The translations under genes and the position numbers were made by a program. The notes under the pieces were generated by a model. That model saw only the letters and a program-made list of their open reading frames with translations, did no database searches and was not told the origin of the DNA. From NCBI GenBank assembly GCA_026169575.1, contig JAPFCT010000085.1, positions 1 to 10,322 on the forward strand: a stretch of DNA of 10,322 nucleotides, read 5' to 3'. Positions 1 to 6,995 of this stretch are shown here, piece by piece (position 1 is the stretch's first letter; each line of letters begins with the position of its first letter). The stretch is from Faecalimonas sp. Lineage in GTDB: Bacteria > Bacillota_A > Clostridia > Lachnospirales > Lachnospiraceae.

Positions 1-266
1 CTTCCCATCTCTACAAGACAGATCATCGCCGCACCGACAAGCAGTTTATCTGCCAGAGGATCCATAAATTTTCCGAAATTTGTCACAAGGTTATACTTCC
101 GCGCAATTTTTCCATCTAAAAGATCTGTCAGACTTGCAATGCAGAAAATCGCAAGCGCAATCCACTTGCTTCCCGCCATCTCTCCACCGAGGGACGGAAG
201 CATGAACCATACAAAAAACGGGATCATCAATACACGGACAACCGTCAGCTTATTTGGTAAATTCAT
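1..266 (-). CDS. pgsA: CDP-diacylglycerol--glycerol-3-phosphate 3-phosphatidyltransferase, N-terminal part (cut by window edge)
   Basis: Membrane enzyme that joins CDP-diacylglycerol and sn-glycerol 3-phosphate to give phosphatidylglycerol phosphate, the first committed step to phosphatidylglycerol and cardiolipin. I translated 88 residues, beginning MNLPNKLTVVRVLMIPFF. The complete CDP-alcohol phosphatidyltransferase signature is visible: D48, D51-G52, A55-R56, G65, D69 and D73, with exact family spacing (DxxDGxxARx8GxxxDxxxD); the aspartates bind the catalytic metals. A hydrophobic first helix spans about residues 8-25. The NLPNxLTxxR start is typical of the bacterial family, which supports the ATG at 264-266. 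That ATG shares one base with the rimO TAA stop (TAATG), so translational coupling is likely. The C-terminal half, with the remaining membrane helices, lies outside the window. pgsA after rimO is a gene order I recall from Firmicutes. The family call is secure; the symbol follows from PgsA being the usual member with this start. Confidence 0.93.
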   Translation of the reverse strand, partial: MNLPNKLTVVRVLMIPFFVWFMLPSLGGEMAGSKWIALAIFCIASLTDLLDGKIARKYNLVTNFGKFMDPLADKLLVGAAMICLVEMG

Positions 267-1588
267 TATACTATCTCTCCTATCAAATCATATTCCAGTG
301 CCCCAGTCACTTTTACTCTTGCAAAATCCCCGGACATCAGTTCTTCATCGGTATTTACAAAGATCAATCCATCAACATTCGGTGCATCTTTGTAAGTTCT
401 TCCAACATATGCATTTTCATCGGCAATCTTTCCTTCGATCATCACGAGCACTTCTCTTCCGATCATATCTTCCGCCTGCTCAAACGCGATATCCTGCTGA
501 AGCTCCATCAGTTCCGCCTGACGGTCCTCTTTGACACTCTCCTCGATCTGATCCGGCATCGTCGCTGCCGGAGTATCTTCCTCCGGAGAATAAGTAAATA
601 CGCCAAGCCTGTCAAACTCCATCTGATCTACAAAATCCATCAATTCCTCATGCTGCTCTTCGGTCTCTCCCGGAAATCCGGTAATCAATGTTGTACGCAG
701 TGTAATATCCGGAATCTCTCTTCTTAATTTTTCAATGATCTCGATCAACTGTGCTTTGGAAGTCCGGCGTCCCATTCTCTTTAAAATGCCATCGCTTGCA
801 TGTTGGATCGGCAGGTCTAGATAATGGCAGATTTTGCTCTCCTCTTTCATTACCTGGATCAATTCGTCTGTGATCTCCTCCGGATAACAATATAAAACAC
901 GAATCCAACGGATTCCCGCAATTTTACATAATTCCTTCAACAGTTTATGAAGTGATTTTTCTCCGTAAAGATCCTTTCCGTAAAGCGTTGTCTCCTGCGC
1001 TACAAGAATCAATTCCTTTACCCCCTGCTCCGCAAGTTCTTCCGCCTCATGAACCAGCTGTTCCATCGGAACACTGCGGAAATTTCCGCGGATCTTCGGG
1101 ATAATGCAGTATGTACAGTGTTTGTCACACCCTTCTGCAATCTTCAGATAAGCGAAATGTCCTCCTGTTGTCACAAGCCTTTTACTATCTACTGTCGGAA
1201 GTGCATCTATATCTGTCATTTTCAGATAATGATGTCCTTCCAGCGCTTCATCTACGGCATCTAAAATCTTATCGTAAGAAGTTGTTCCAAGGACTGCATC
1301 CACTTCTGGAATCTCATCAATAATCTCCTGCTGGTAACGCTGAGCAAGACAACCGGTCACAATGAGTGCCTTCAGTCTGCCTTCTTTTTTCAATTCTGAC
1401 ATCTCCAAAATCGTCTGGATACTCTCTTCCTTTGCATCGTGAATAAAGCAGCAGGTGTTGATGACGATAATGTCTGCCTCACTCTCATCTTCTACCATCT
1501 GATAACCTCTCGATGCCAGCATGCCCAGCATCACCTCGGTATCTACCAGATTCTTATCACATCCCAGTGATACAAATAATATATTCAT
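266..1588 (-). CDS. rimO: Ribosomal protein S12 (uS12) methylthiotransferase RimO
   Basis: Radical SAM enzyme that adds a methylthio group to the conserved Asp of ribosomal protein S12 (Asp89 in E. coli numbering). It is 440 residues, the normal length. The N-terminal UPF0004 domain carries the three cysteines for one [4Fe-4S] cluster: C10 (in SLGCDKNLVDTE), C46 (in VINTCCFI) and C80 (in VTGCLAQRY). The radical SAM CxxxCxxC motif is C154-C158-C161 (EGCDKHCTYCIIPKIRG). The C-terminal 70 or so residues fit a TRAM domain. The SLGCxKNxVDxE start separates RimO from its tRNA-modifying relatives MiaB and MtaB. An AGGAGA ribosome binding site lies at 1598-1603, 9 nt before the ATG. The gene follows rpoZ by 59 nt, a gap holding a hairpin, and its stop codon overlaps the pgsA start. 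No missing residues were seen. Confidence 0.96.
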   Translation of the reverse strand: MNILFVSLGCDKNLVDTEVMLGMLASRGYQMVEDESEADIIVINTCCFIHDAKEESIQTILEMSELKKEGRLKALIVTGCLAQRYQQEIIDEIPEVDAVLGTTSYDKILDAVDEALEGHHYLKMTDIDALPTVDSKRLVTTGGHFAYLKIAEGCDKHCTYCIIPKIRGNFRSVPMEQLVHEAEELAEQGVKELILVAQETTLYGKDLYGEKSLHKLLKELCKIAGIRWIRVLYCYPEEITDELIQVMKEESKICHYLDLPIQHASDGILKRMGRRTSKAQLIEIIEKLRREIPDITLRTTLITGFPGETEEQHEELMDFVDQMEFDRLGVFTYSPEEDTPAATMPDQIEESVKEDRQAELMELQQDIAFEQAEDMIGREVLVMIEGKIADENAYVGRTYKDAPNVDGLIFVNTDEELMSGDFARVKVTGALEYDLIGEIV

Positions 1589-1615
1589 CTGCTATTTTCT
1601 CCTACATATTTATTA

Positions 1616-1639
1616 AGGCAGATACCTATGCATCTGCCT
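1616..1639 (-). other. Hairpin in the rpoZ-rimO gap
   Basis: A perfect 8-bp inverted repeat, AGGCAGAT at 1616-1623 and ATCTGCCT at 1632-1639, with an 8-nt loop, lies just after the rpoZ stop and before the rimO ribosome binding site. In the direction of transcription (minus strand) it is followed by TTAATAAATATG rather than a run of T, so a full intrinsic terminator is unlikely. It could be a leaky terminator, an mRNA-stabilising 3' end for the upstream cistrons, or an RNase processing site. The structure is directly visible; any function is inferred. Confidence 0.5.
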
Positions 1640-1647
1640 CTACGGTT

Positions 1648-1893
1648 CTATTCGTTAGAATCATCCTCTGCGATGATCTTGATTTTCCCTTTGTTCAACT
1701 CATCAATTGCGATAGAAAGCGGCTTCTCTCCGTCTTTTGCACGGACAAGCGGCATCTCTCCTCCGATGATCTGTCTTGCTCTCTTTGCTGTTGCAAGTAC
1801 AATCGAATAACGGCTGTTGACAATCTTTGTAGCCCCTTCTTCTACGTCCTGGTTTACGACTTTCATTAAGTCTGTATAAGATGGATGTAACAT
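1648..1893 (-). CDS. rpoZ: DNA-directed RNA polymerase omega subunit
   Basis: Small subunit that wraps the C-terminal region of beta-prime and helps RNA polymerase assemble. It is 81 residues, in the usual range for Firmicutes. The family core is clear: an N-terminal segment with HPSYTDLM, then SRYSIVLATAKRARQI (about residues 27-42), followed by KPLSIAIDELNKGKI (about residues 57-71), where the Ala-rich KRAR helix is the diagnostic element. The ATG at 1891-1893 is preceded by a GGAG-type site inside the last codons of gmk. The gmk stop is only 1 nt upstream, so the two are almost certainly translated from one message. In this location omega also links ppGpp/GMP metabolism (gmk) with transcription, a neighbourhood widely conserved in bacteria. 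The acidic tail EDDSNE is ordinary. Confidence 0.96.
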   Translation of the reverse strand: MLHPSYTDLMKVVNQDVEEGATKIVNSRYSIVLATAKRARQIIGGEMPLVRAKDGEKPLSIAIDELNKGKIKIIAEDDSNE

Positions 1894-1894
1894 T

Positions 1895-2530
1895 CTATGA
1901 TTCTCCTTTCAAATTTTCATCTAATTCTTCTTTGATCTGAGCCATGAACTGTCGGTTACGAAAACTTCTTCTGTGCTCTCCCTGAATGATCTGATGCATC
2001 TCCTCGATACAGGTGTCCAGATCATCATTGACGATCAGATAGTCGTATGCCTCCATACCCTCAGCTTCTTCTGCGGCTCTCTGCATGCGGGATTCGATCA
2101 CTTCCATTGTCTCCGTTCCGCGCCCTACCAGCCGCTCCTTTAATACAGCAGCACTCGGCGGAGTCACGAACAATAACAGTGTCTCCGGGAACTTCTCTTT
2201 CACTTTCAATGCCCCTTGGATTTCAATTTCCAGAATGACATCCTTCCCTTTCGACAACTGTTCTTCGACATATGCACGCGGTGTGCCATAATAATTATTT
2301 ACATATCTAGCATACTCTATAAGTTCATCTTGTGCAATCATTTTTTCAAATTCTTCAGTTTCTTTGAAAAAATATGCCTTTCCTTCCTCTTCTCCCTCGC
2401 GCGGTTTTCTCGTTGTGGCAGAAATCGAAAGTGCATAATTATCATACTTTTCCAAAAGTCCCTTCATCAATGTTCCTTTGCCCGCTCCCGAAAATCCGGA
2501 AACTACAATTAAGATTCCTTTCTGTTCCAT
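1895..2530 (-). CDS. gmk: Guanylate kinase
   Basis: Cytosolic kinase that phosphorylates GMP (and dGMP) to GDP with ATP, required for GTP supply. It is 211 residues, typical length. The P-loop GFSGAGKGT is at residues 12-20. The GMP-binding segment SISATTRKPREGE is at about residues 35-47, with the conserved TTR and PRxGE. YYGTP follows at 80-84, then the LEIEIQGA segment at 100-107, and the lid-type RGTET near residue 138. A GAGGAAG ribosome binding site at 2536-2542 supports the ATG at 2528-2530. It lies 54 nt after yicC and abuts rpoZ. In many Firmicutes a small remA (DUF370) gene sits between yicC and gmk; there is no room for it here. In the acidic position of LEIxIQGA this protein has Glu (E103), where family members often have Asp; I take this as a conservative change. 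Confidence 0.96.
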   Translation of the reverse strand: MEQKGILIVVSGFSGAGKGTLMKGLLEKYDNYALSISATTRKPREGEEEGKAYFFKETEEFEKMIAQDELIEYARYVNNYYGTPRAYVEEQLSKGKDVILEIEIQGALKVKEKFPETLLLFVTPPSAAVLKERLVGRGTETMEVIESRMQRAAEEAEGMEAYDYLIVNDDLDTCIEEMHQIIQGEHRRSFRNRQFMAQIKEELDENLKGES

Positions 2531-2556
2531 CTGTTCTTCCTCACAATTCTCTGTTC

Positions 2557-2569
2557 GCTATTTGATAGC
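2557..2569 (-). other. Small stem-loop in the yicC-gmk spacer
   Basis: The 54-nt spacer between yicC and gmk contains a 5-bp inverted repeat, GCTAT at 2557-2561 and ATAGC at 2565-2569, with a 3-nt loop. It lies upstream of the gmk ribosome binding site and has no T-run after it, so it does not look like a terminator. A repeat this short can arise by chance; it is noted because it is the only structure in the spacer. Confidence 0.2.
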
Positions 2570-2584
2570 TGTTTCTTCTGTTTT

Positions 2585-3463
2585 TTACTCTATGTTCTGA
2601 ATCTGTTCTCTTACTTTCTCAATCTCGGTCTTCAGATCGATCGCCCGATTTGAAATCTCCAGATTGTTCGCCTTAGACAGAATCGTATTTGCCTCCCGGT
2701 TCATCTCCTGCGCGATGAAATCCAGCTTTCTTCCGATTCCTTCGGCTTCCTCCAGTGTCTGCTTCATATGTTCAATATGGCTTCTCAGGCGTACAACTTC
2801 CTCATCGGTACAAATCTTATCTGCAAAGATTACAACTTCTGCTGCAATTCTTCCTTCGTCAATCTGTGTATCGGTAAGCAGTTCCTTCATCTTTGCTTCC
2901 AGCTTCGCGCGGTAATCTGCAACGATTTGCGGAGAATGTTCTTCGATATAAGTCACTTTTCCGAGCATTCCATCTAATTTCTGAATCAAATCTTTCTTCA
3001 GATGTTCCCCTTCCATACTTCTCGTCTCCACAAACTGGCGGCATGCTCCTTCCAATGCTTTGCTCAACCCATTCCAGATTTCTTCTTCATCTACGGTCTG
3101 CTCTTCCATCGTAAACACTTCCGGATATCTTGAGAGTGTTGATACACGAATATCATTTTCCAGCGAAAACTTCTCTGACATCTCCCGGAAATATCTAAGA
3201 TATTCTGCTGCCAGGGATTCATTATATTTTAATGAGATCTGCCCTTCTGACATATCTTCATAAGTAATGAAAATATCTACTTTCCCACGCTGCACATATT
3301 TCTTTAAAAGCGTACGGATTGCCGACTCGAAGAAATTCAACTTTTTCGGCATACGGATATTTACATCAAGATACCGGTGGTTCACCCCCTTCATCTCAAC
3401 AATAAATTTACGTTCTGACTCTGCAATCTCACAGCGTCCAAAACCCGTCATACTTTTTATCAT
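2585..3463 (-). CDS. yicC: YicC/YloC family endoribonuclease
   Basis: Member of the YicC family, reported as endoribonucleases acting in RNA turnover (YicC in E. coli, YloC in Bacillus). It is 292 residues, the normal size. The N-terminus reads MIKSMTGFGR, the hallmark start of the family, followed by the EMKGVNHRYLDVNIRMP segment (about residues 23-39) of the N-terminal domain. The C-terminal DUF1732 domain ends with GRKLDFIAQEMNREANTI and then the SNRAIDLKTEIEKVREQIQNIE tail; the EMNREANT motif is strongly conserved. A middle region (about 150-240) is helical and charge-rich. An AAGAGGG site at 3472-3478 precedes the ATG at 3461-3463. It is the first gene of the minus-strand cluster behind a strong promoter. 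Divergent placement next to rqcH resembles the yloA-yloC neighbourhood of Bacillus as I recall it. The family is certain; the precise RNA targets here are unknown. Confidence 0.93.
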   Translation of the reverse strand: MIKSMTGFGRCEIAESERKFIVEMKGVNHRYLDVNIRMPKKLNFFESAIRTLLKKYVQRGKVDIFITYEDMSEGQISLKYNESLAAEYLRYFREMSEKFSLENDIRVSTLSRYPEVFTMEEQTVDEEEIWNGLSKALEGACRQFVETRSMEGEHLKKDLIQKLDGMLGKVTYIEEHSPQIVADYRAKLEAKMKELLTDTQIDEGRIAAEVVIFADKICTDEEVVRLRSHIEHMKQTLEEAEGIGRKLDFIAQEMNREANTILSKANNLEISNRAIDLKTEIEKVREQIQNIE

Positions 3464-3510
3464 AATCTTTGCCCTCTTTACTTTTTCTTTCGGTCTTTTT
3501 GCTAGACTTT

Positions 3511-3539
3511 ATTATAATGGATTTACTCTTTATCGTCAA
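3511..3539 (-). promoter_or_regulatory. Sigma-A-type promoter for the yicC-gmk-rpoZ-rimO-pgsA cluster
   Basis: Read on the minus strand, TTGACG (complement of 3534-3539) and a perfect TATAAT (complement of 3511-3516) are separated by exactly 17 nt. The predicted transcript start is near 3504, giving a leader of about 40 nt to the yicC ATG. The -10 is part of the self-complementary octamer ATTATAAT at 3511-3518, but only the minus-strand reading has a good -35. Confidence 0.8.
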
Positions 3540-3548
3540 TCGCAATTC

Positions 3549-3577
3549 TTTACCTCATACAAAAGTCATGGTATACT
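3549..3577 (+). promoter_or_regulatory. Extended -10 promoter for rqcH
   Basis: TTTACC at 3549-3554, a 17-nt spacer, and TATACT at 3572-3577 with the extended -10 bases TG at 3569-3570 (TGGTATACT). The predicted start is near 3584, giving a leader of about 90 nt before the rqcH ATG. Its -35 lies within 15 nt of the divergent yicC promoter, so the two polymerase sites sit back to back and could interfere with each other. Confidence 0.65.
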
Positions 3578-3593
3578 ATTACAGAAATGTCCG

Positions 3594-3639
3594 GGCAGAC
3601 GTTCTGCCTGCCGGTGTCCATGGAATATTTTACTTCCAT
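3594..3639 (+). other. Two consecutive hairpins in the rqcH leader
   Basis: The leader contains GGCAGA (3594-3599) / TCTGCC (3603-3608) with a 3-nt loop, and ATGGAA (3620-3625) / TTCCAT (3634-3639) with an 8-nt loop. Neither is followed by a T-run, and the second ends 35 nt before the start codon, so neither hides the ribosome binding site directly. Possible roles are message stability or autoregulation; no known riboswitch core was recognised. Confidence 0.35.
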
Positions 3640-3674
3640 CCACCTTAATACATTTAGGAAAAGAGGAATTACTT

Positions 3675-5414
3675 ATGGCTTTTGATGGAATTACAATCGC
3701 AAATATTGTACATGAATTAAATAGAAACCTGCTCGATGGCAGGATCAATAAAATCGCGCAGCCGGAGACAGATGAGTTACTGCTGACGATCAAAACACCT
3801 GCCGGACAGCGCAGACTCAGTATCTCTGCCAGTGCTTCGCTGCCACTGATTTATCTGACAGAAGGAAACAAACCAAGTCCAATGACTGCCCCAAATTTCT
3901 GTATGCTGCTTCGCAAGCATATCAACAACGGACGGATCACAAAAATCTGGCAGCCAAAACTGGAACGGATCATCCATTTTGAAATTGAACATCTCGATGA
4001 GCTCGGGGATCTCTGCAAGAAAGAACTGATCGTGGAGATCATGGGAAAACACAGCAACATCATTTTCTGCAGCGAAGACGGAACGATCATTGACAGTATC
4101 AAACACGTCTCTTCCCAGATGAGTTCTGTCCGCGAGGTTTTACCGGGGCGCACGTATTTTATCCCGGATACGATGGAGAAATCCGATCCCCTCTCAGTCT
4201 CTTTTGCAGAGTTTCAGCGGGTACTGACTGAAAAACCGATGCCGCTTGCCAAAGCGGTCTATACAAGCTTTACCGGTATCAGCCCGGTCGCTGCCGAAGA
4301 GATCTGCTATCTCTCCGGAATTGACTCCGCGATCACTCCAAGAGAACTCTCCGGGGATCTTCTGACACACCTTTACCGGCAGTTTACATTGTACTTTGAG
4401 GAAGTGTCTGCCGGACAATTTTCTCCGGCAATCTATTATCATGGTGCGGAACCGAAGGAATTCAGTTCGCTTCCCCTGACACATTTCTCCCAGTATATTC
4501 GGAAAGAATACGACTCCATCTCACGCCTGCTGGAAGACTATTATGCAGAGAAGAATACTCTGACCCGTATCCGTCAGAAATCTGTTGATCTGCGCCGTGT
4601 TGTGCAGACTGCCCTGGAGCGGAACCGCAAGAAATACGACTTGCAGGCAAAGCAGCTCCGCGACACAGAGAATCGCGAAAAATTCAAAGTCTACGGAGAA
4701 CTGATCCACACCTACGGCTACAACCTGGAAGCCGGTGCAAAAAAGCTGGAAGCGCTGAACTATTACACAAACGAAATGATCACAATTCCGCTGGATGGCA
4801 CAAAGACCCCACAGGAAAATGCACTGAAATATTTTGAGAAATACAATAAACAGAAACGTACTTTTGAGGCACTGACTTCTCTGATCGAGGAGACAAAAGA
4901 TGATATCTCCTATCTGGAATCGGTCAGCAATGCGCTCGATATCGCGCTCAGCGAAGATGATCTGACACAGATCAAAGAAGAGTTGATTGAATCCGGCTAC
5001 ATCCGCCGGAAATTTACGAAAAAGAAAGTAAAGATCACAAGCAGGCCGTTCCACTACTTGTCCAGCGATGGCTATCATATTTATGTCGGCAAAAACAACC
5101 TGCAAAATGAAGAGCTTACGTTCCACTTTGCTTCCGGAAATGACTGGTGGTTCCATGCCAAAGGAATCCCTGGCTCTCACGTCATCGTAAAGACAAACGG
5201 AGAAGAACTGCCGGACCGTACTTTTGAGGAGGCCGGAAAACTTGCCGCGTACTATTCAAAAAACCGCGGAAGTGAAAAGATTGAGATTGATTACATTGAA
5301 AAAAAACATGTCAAAAAGCCAAAGGGAGGAAAACCTGGATTTGTCGTGTATTACACCAATTACTCACTGATGATCGACTCGGATATTTCACAGATCAAGC
5401 AGCTGGAAGACTGA
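3675..5414 (+). CDS. rqcH: RqcH / NFACT-family ribosome quality-control protein (annotated also as fibronectin-binding protein)
   Basis: Bacterial Rqc2/NEMF homologue. In Bacillus, RqcH binds the 50S subunit with a stalled nascent chain and recruits tRNA-Ala to add C-terminal alanine tails that mark the chain for proteolysis. It is 579 residues, normal length. The NFACT-N domain starts MAFDGITIANIVHEL and contains the conserved EIMGKHSNII (121-130); a helix-hairpin-helix region follows (about 185-225, FTGISPVAAEEI). Charged coiled-coil segments lie at about 275-345 and 390-440. The C-terminal NFACT-R domain has DGYHIYVGKNN (465-475) and NDWWFHAKGIPGSHVIVK (489-506). The key Asp-Arg pair (D97-R98 in B. 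subtilis) appears as E97-R98. The ATG at 3675 has an AGAGG site just upstream and gives the family N-terminus. The frame stays open 408 nt further upstream, but that stretch is antisense to yicC and crosses the promoter. Confidence 0.92.
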   Translation: MAFDGITIANIVHELNRNLLDGRINKIAQPETDELLLTIKTPAGQRRLSISASASLPLIYLTEGNKPSPMTAPNFCMLLRKHINNGRITKIWQPKLERIIHFEIEHLDELGDLCKKELIVEIMGKHSNIIFCSEDGTIIDSIKHVSSQMSSVREVLPGRTYFIPDTMEKSDPLSVSFAEFQRVLTEKPMPLAKAVYTSFTGISPVAAEEICYLSGIDSAITPRELSGDLLTHLYRQFTLYFEEVSAGQFSPAIYYHGAEPKEFSSLPLTHFSQYIRKEYDSISRLLEDYYAEKNTLTRIRQKSVDLRRVVQTALERNRKKYDLQAKQLRDTENREKFKVYGELIHTYGYNLEAGAKKLEALNYYTNEMITIPLDGTKTPQENALKYFEKYNKQKRTFEALTSLIEETKDDISYLESVSNALDIALSEDDLTQIKEELIESGYIRRKFTKKKVKITSRPFHYLSSDGYHIYVGKNNLQNEELTFHFASGNDWWFHAKGIPGSHVIVKTNGEELPDRTFEEAGKLAAYYSKNRGSEKIEIDYIEKKHVKKPKGGKPGFVVYYTNYSLMIDSDISQIKQLED

Positions 5415-5470
5415 TCAAGCTGTCTAGATCCGCATAAGCATTTTCATTCTCAAAAAACTCAATACAGCAA

Positions 5471-5496
5471 CTGCCGCATCATTTCTAATGCGGCAG
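5471..5496. terminator. Bidirectional terminator-like inverted repeat between rqcH and the convergent lipoprotein gene
   Basis: A perfect 9-bp stem, CTGCCGCAT (5471-5479) and ATGCGGCAG (5488-5496), with an 8-nt loop, lies between two convergent stop codons (5414 and 5520). On the plus strand the following bases are T-rich but broken (CCTCTTCTCATGTTTTG). On the minus strand there is a TTTTTT run about 17 nt beyond the stem. The position between convergent genes and the GC-rich stem support shared termination; the imperfect T-tracts lower certainty. Confidence 0.7.
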
Positions 5497-5519
5497 CCTC
5501 TTCTCATGTTTTGTTCTAA

Positions 5520-6932
5520 TTAATAGTCCCAAATGTCAATCATAATGCTGATAACTTGCTTTGAATCTTTGTCAAGTTCAACTCCCAGAGAACGTGTAAA
5601 TAATTCATCATCCCAGCTGTATGTGAGGATTCCGGTCTTAGTGTCTTCTGCTTTTTCTCCCGGCTCTCCATATTTTTCAAGCAACTCAGCCTCTGTCGTA
5701 CCAAGACGGACATCTCCCGGAAGTGCGATATCTACAATCCCCTCCCCATCACGGCTTGTAATATAGAATCCAGTCAAAGTACAGTCTGTCACTTTTGCAT
5801 CAGCATCTCCGGTATTCTCACAGTACACGCCTACCTGATTTCCATTTTTGTCTTTCAACATTGGAAATTCTGTTTCTCCCGGTTTCACCATCTTGTCCGC
5901 CGGTACTTCTTCGGCATCAACTTTTAATCCTGCTGCCTCTAATTCCGAAACTTTACACGGAAGTGTAACGGTTTTCCCGCTCACGTTCAGTTCCAGGGAT
6001 TCCCATGCAGACGGTCCTTCTGGTTTCTCAGCGCCGGCATCATCGGTATCTTCTTCCTCGACCTCTTCCTCAATGTCTTCTTCCATGTCACCTTCCAAAA
6101 GTCCGCTGAGGCTTCCTCCTGCATCTACCGCCTGTTCTTTTGCATCTTTCGGCAGTTTGATCTCTTTGACTTTATTGTACTCATCAAAATTCAGCTCAAG
6201 ATTCAGCTCCTGGATCTCCATTCCCCCGGCTTCCTCCATCGCTTTTGTAACTACATCTTTCATATCAATAGAAATGCTTGCCGGAAGAATACTCTCCTTG
6301 TATACAGCGATCGTGCATGGAATCTCAAGATCCTCGTTACCCTCCTCCGAAACAGCTCCTCCCATTCCGAAAGCCACCAACATATCTTCTCCAACCATAT
6401 CTGCTGCAAACTTTCCGCCGATATCCCCTTTCAGTTCAAAGCATTCTTTTTCATTTACCGTTACCAGTTCTTCTGACAGTGCAAACGCCTTCGACTGCTC
6501 TGTCAGCCTTTCCACCATATCTGCACTGAGCGCCGTCTCTTCCTCTTCTCCATCTATGGTCTCTTTTACCCACATTTCATTGGCATACATATAGCTGACG
6601 GTCTCTCCATCTTCCTCCAGCTGATAATTTGACATATCCATGGAAACATCTGTCCCTGCGATATTCATTGAAATCTTGCCTTCCATCTGAAATGCCTCCG
6701 GCTTCTCCGTCGATGCGAGATCAAAATCCATCTTTATCCCTGCAGTCTGGCCTTCCACAGAAAATTCCATATTAGCTTTCAGCTTCCCTGAAATAGACTC
6801 GATCTTTTCCCCGTTCTTTGCCATGTCCTGAAAAAGATGTTCCGGTGTTGCTTTCTTCTTGCATCCTGCCCCTGATACACAGATCATGACTGCAATTATT
6901 CCGATTGTTCCTGCTTTTCTCCATTTGCTCAT
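5520..6932 (-). CDS. Putative secreted lipoprotein with two modules and an acidic linker, function unknown
   Basis: I do not recognise a named function. The protein is 470 residues. A basic start (MSKWRKAG), a hydrophobic segment (about 8-22) and C24 followed by KKK look like a lipoprotein signal; the residues before the cysteine (GAG) are a weak lipobox because Leu is usual at -3. Module 1 (about 25-270) has alternating beta-type segments and repeated phrases about membrane-active 'MDM/MEM' strands, resembling LolA/LppX-like lipoproteins common in Clostridia (inference by style). Residues 280-297 are almost entirely Glu/Asp. Module 2 (about 308-470) begins LELNVSGKTVTLPCKVSELEAAG and contains LPGDVRLGTTEAELLEKYGEP, a pattern I associate with Lachnospiraceae surface lipoproteins. 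The ATG at 6930-6932 is chosen over one at 6993-6995 because a GGAGG site lies 7-11 nt upstream and the likely promoter lies inside the longer version. Probably anchored to the outer face of the membrane. Confidence 0.85.
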   Translation of the reverse strand: MSKWRKAGTIGIIAVMICVSGAGCKKKATPEHLFQDMAKNGEKIESISGKLKANMEFSVEGQTAGIKMDFDLASTEKPEAFQMEGKISMNIAGTDVSMDMSNYQLEEDGETVSYMYANEMWVKETIDGEEEETALSADMVERLTEQSKAFALSEELVTVNEKECFELKGDIGGKFAADMVGEDMLVAFGMGGAVSEEGNEDLEIPCTIAVYKESILPASISIDMKDVVTKAMEEAGGMEIQELNLELNFDEYNKVKEIKLPKDAKEQAVDAGGSLSGLLEGDMEEDIEEEVEEEDTDDAGAEKPEGPSAWESLELNVSGKTVTLPCKVSELEAAGLKVDAEEVPADKMVKPGETEFPMLKDKNGNQVGVYCENTGDADAKVTDCTLTGFYITSRDGEGIVDIALPGDVRLGTTEAELLEKYGEPGEKAEDTKTGILTYSWDDELFTRSLGVELDKDSKQVISIMIDIWDY

Positions 6933-6963
6933 AGGCGTTCCTCCGTCGTGTTGATTTCTCAGT

Positions 6964-6992
6964 ATTATATCATCTTTACTGTGCATTTTCCA
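6964..6992 (-). promoter_or_regulatory. Promoter of the lipoprotein gene
   Basis: On the minus strand, TGGAAA (complement of 6987-6992), 17 nt, then TATAAT (complement of 6964-6969) preceded by TGA, which gives an extended -10 (TGATATAAT). The start is predicted near 6957, about 25 nt before the ATG at 6932. This position rules against the longer reading frame starting at 6995. Confidence 0.7.
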
Positions 6993-6995
6993 CAT

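Noticed and set aside
3511..3518. ATTATAAT octamer as a bidirectional -10
   Set aside because: Only the minus-strand reading has a -35 at proper spacing; the plus-strand -35 position is unlike consensus.
3267..3674. A 136-codon upstream extension of the rqcH reading frame
   Set aside because: It runs antisense through the yicC 5' region and across both promoters; the ATG at 3675 has a ribosome binding site and gives the conserved NFACT N-terminus.
4521..5180. Long antisense frame (219 codons) inside rqcH
   Set aside because: It is a shadow of rqcH codon usage, shows no domain, and has no ribosome binding site or promoter.
5848..6594. Ser-rich 248-codon frame opposite the lipoprotein gene
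   Set aside because: The Ser/Pro/Phe-rich, low-complexity composition is what the complement of Glu/Asp/Lys codons produces; no start signals.
6933..6995. A longer lipoprotein start at 6993-6995
   Set aside because: The extended -10 promoter lies inside it, the signal peptide would be displaced, and the GGAGG site fits the ATG at 6930-6932.
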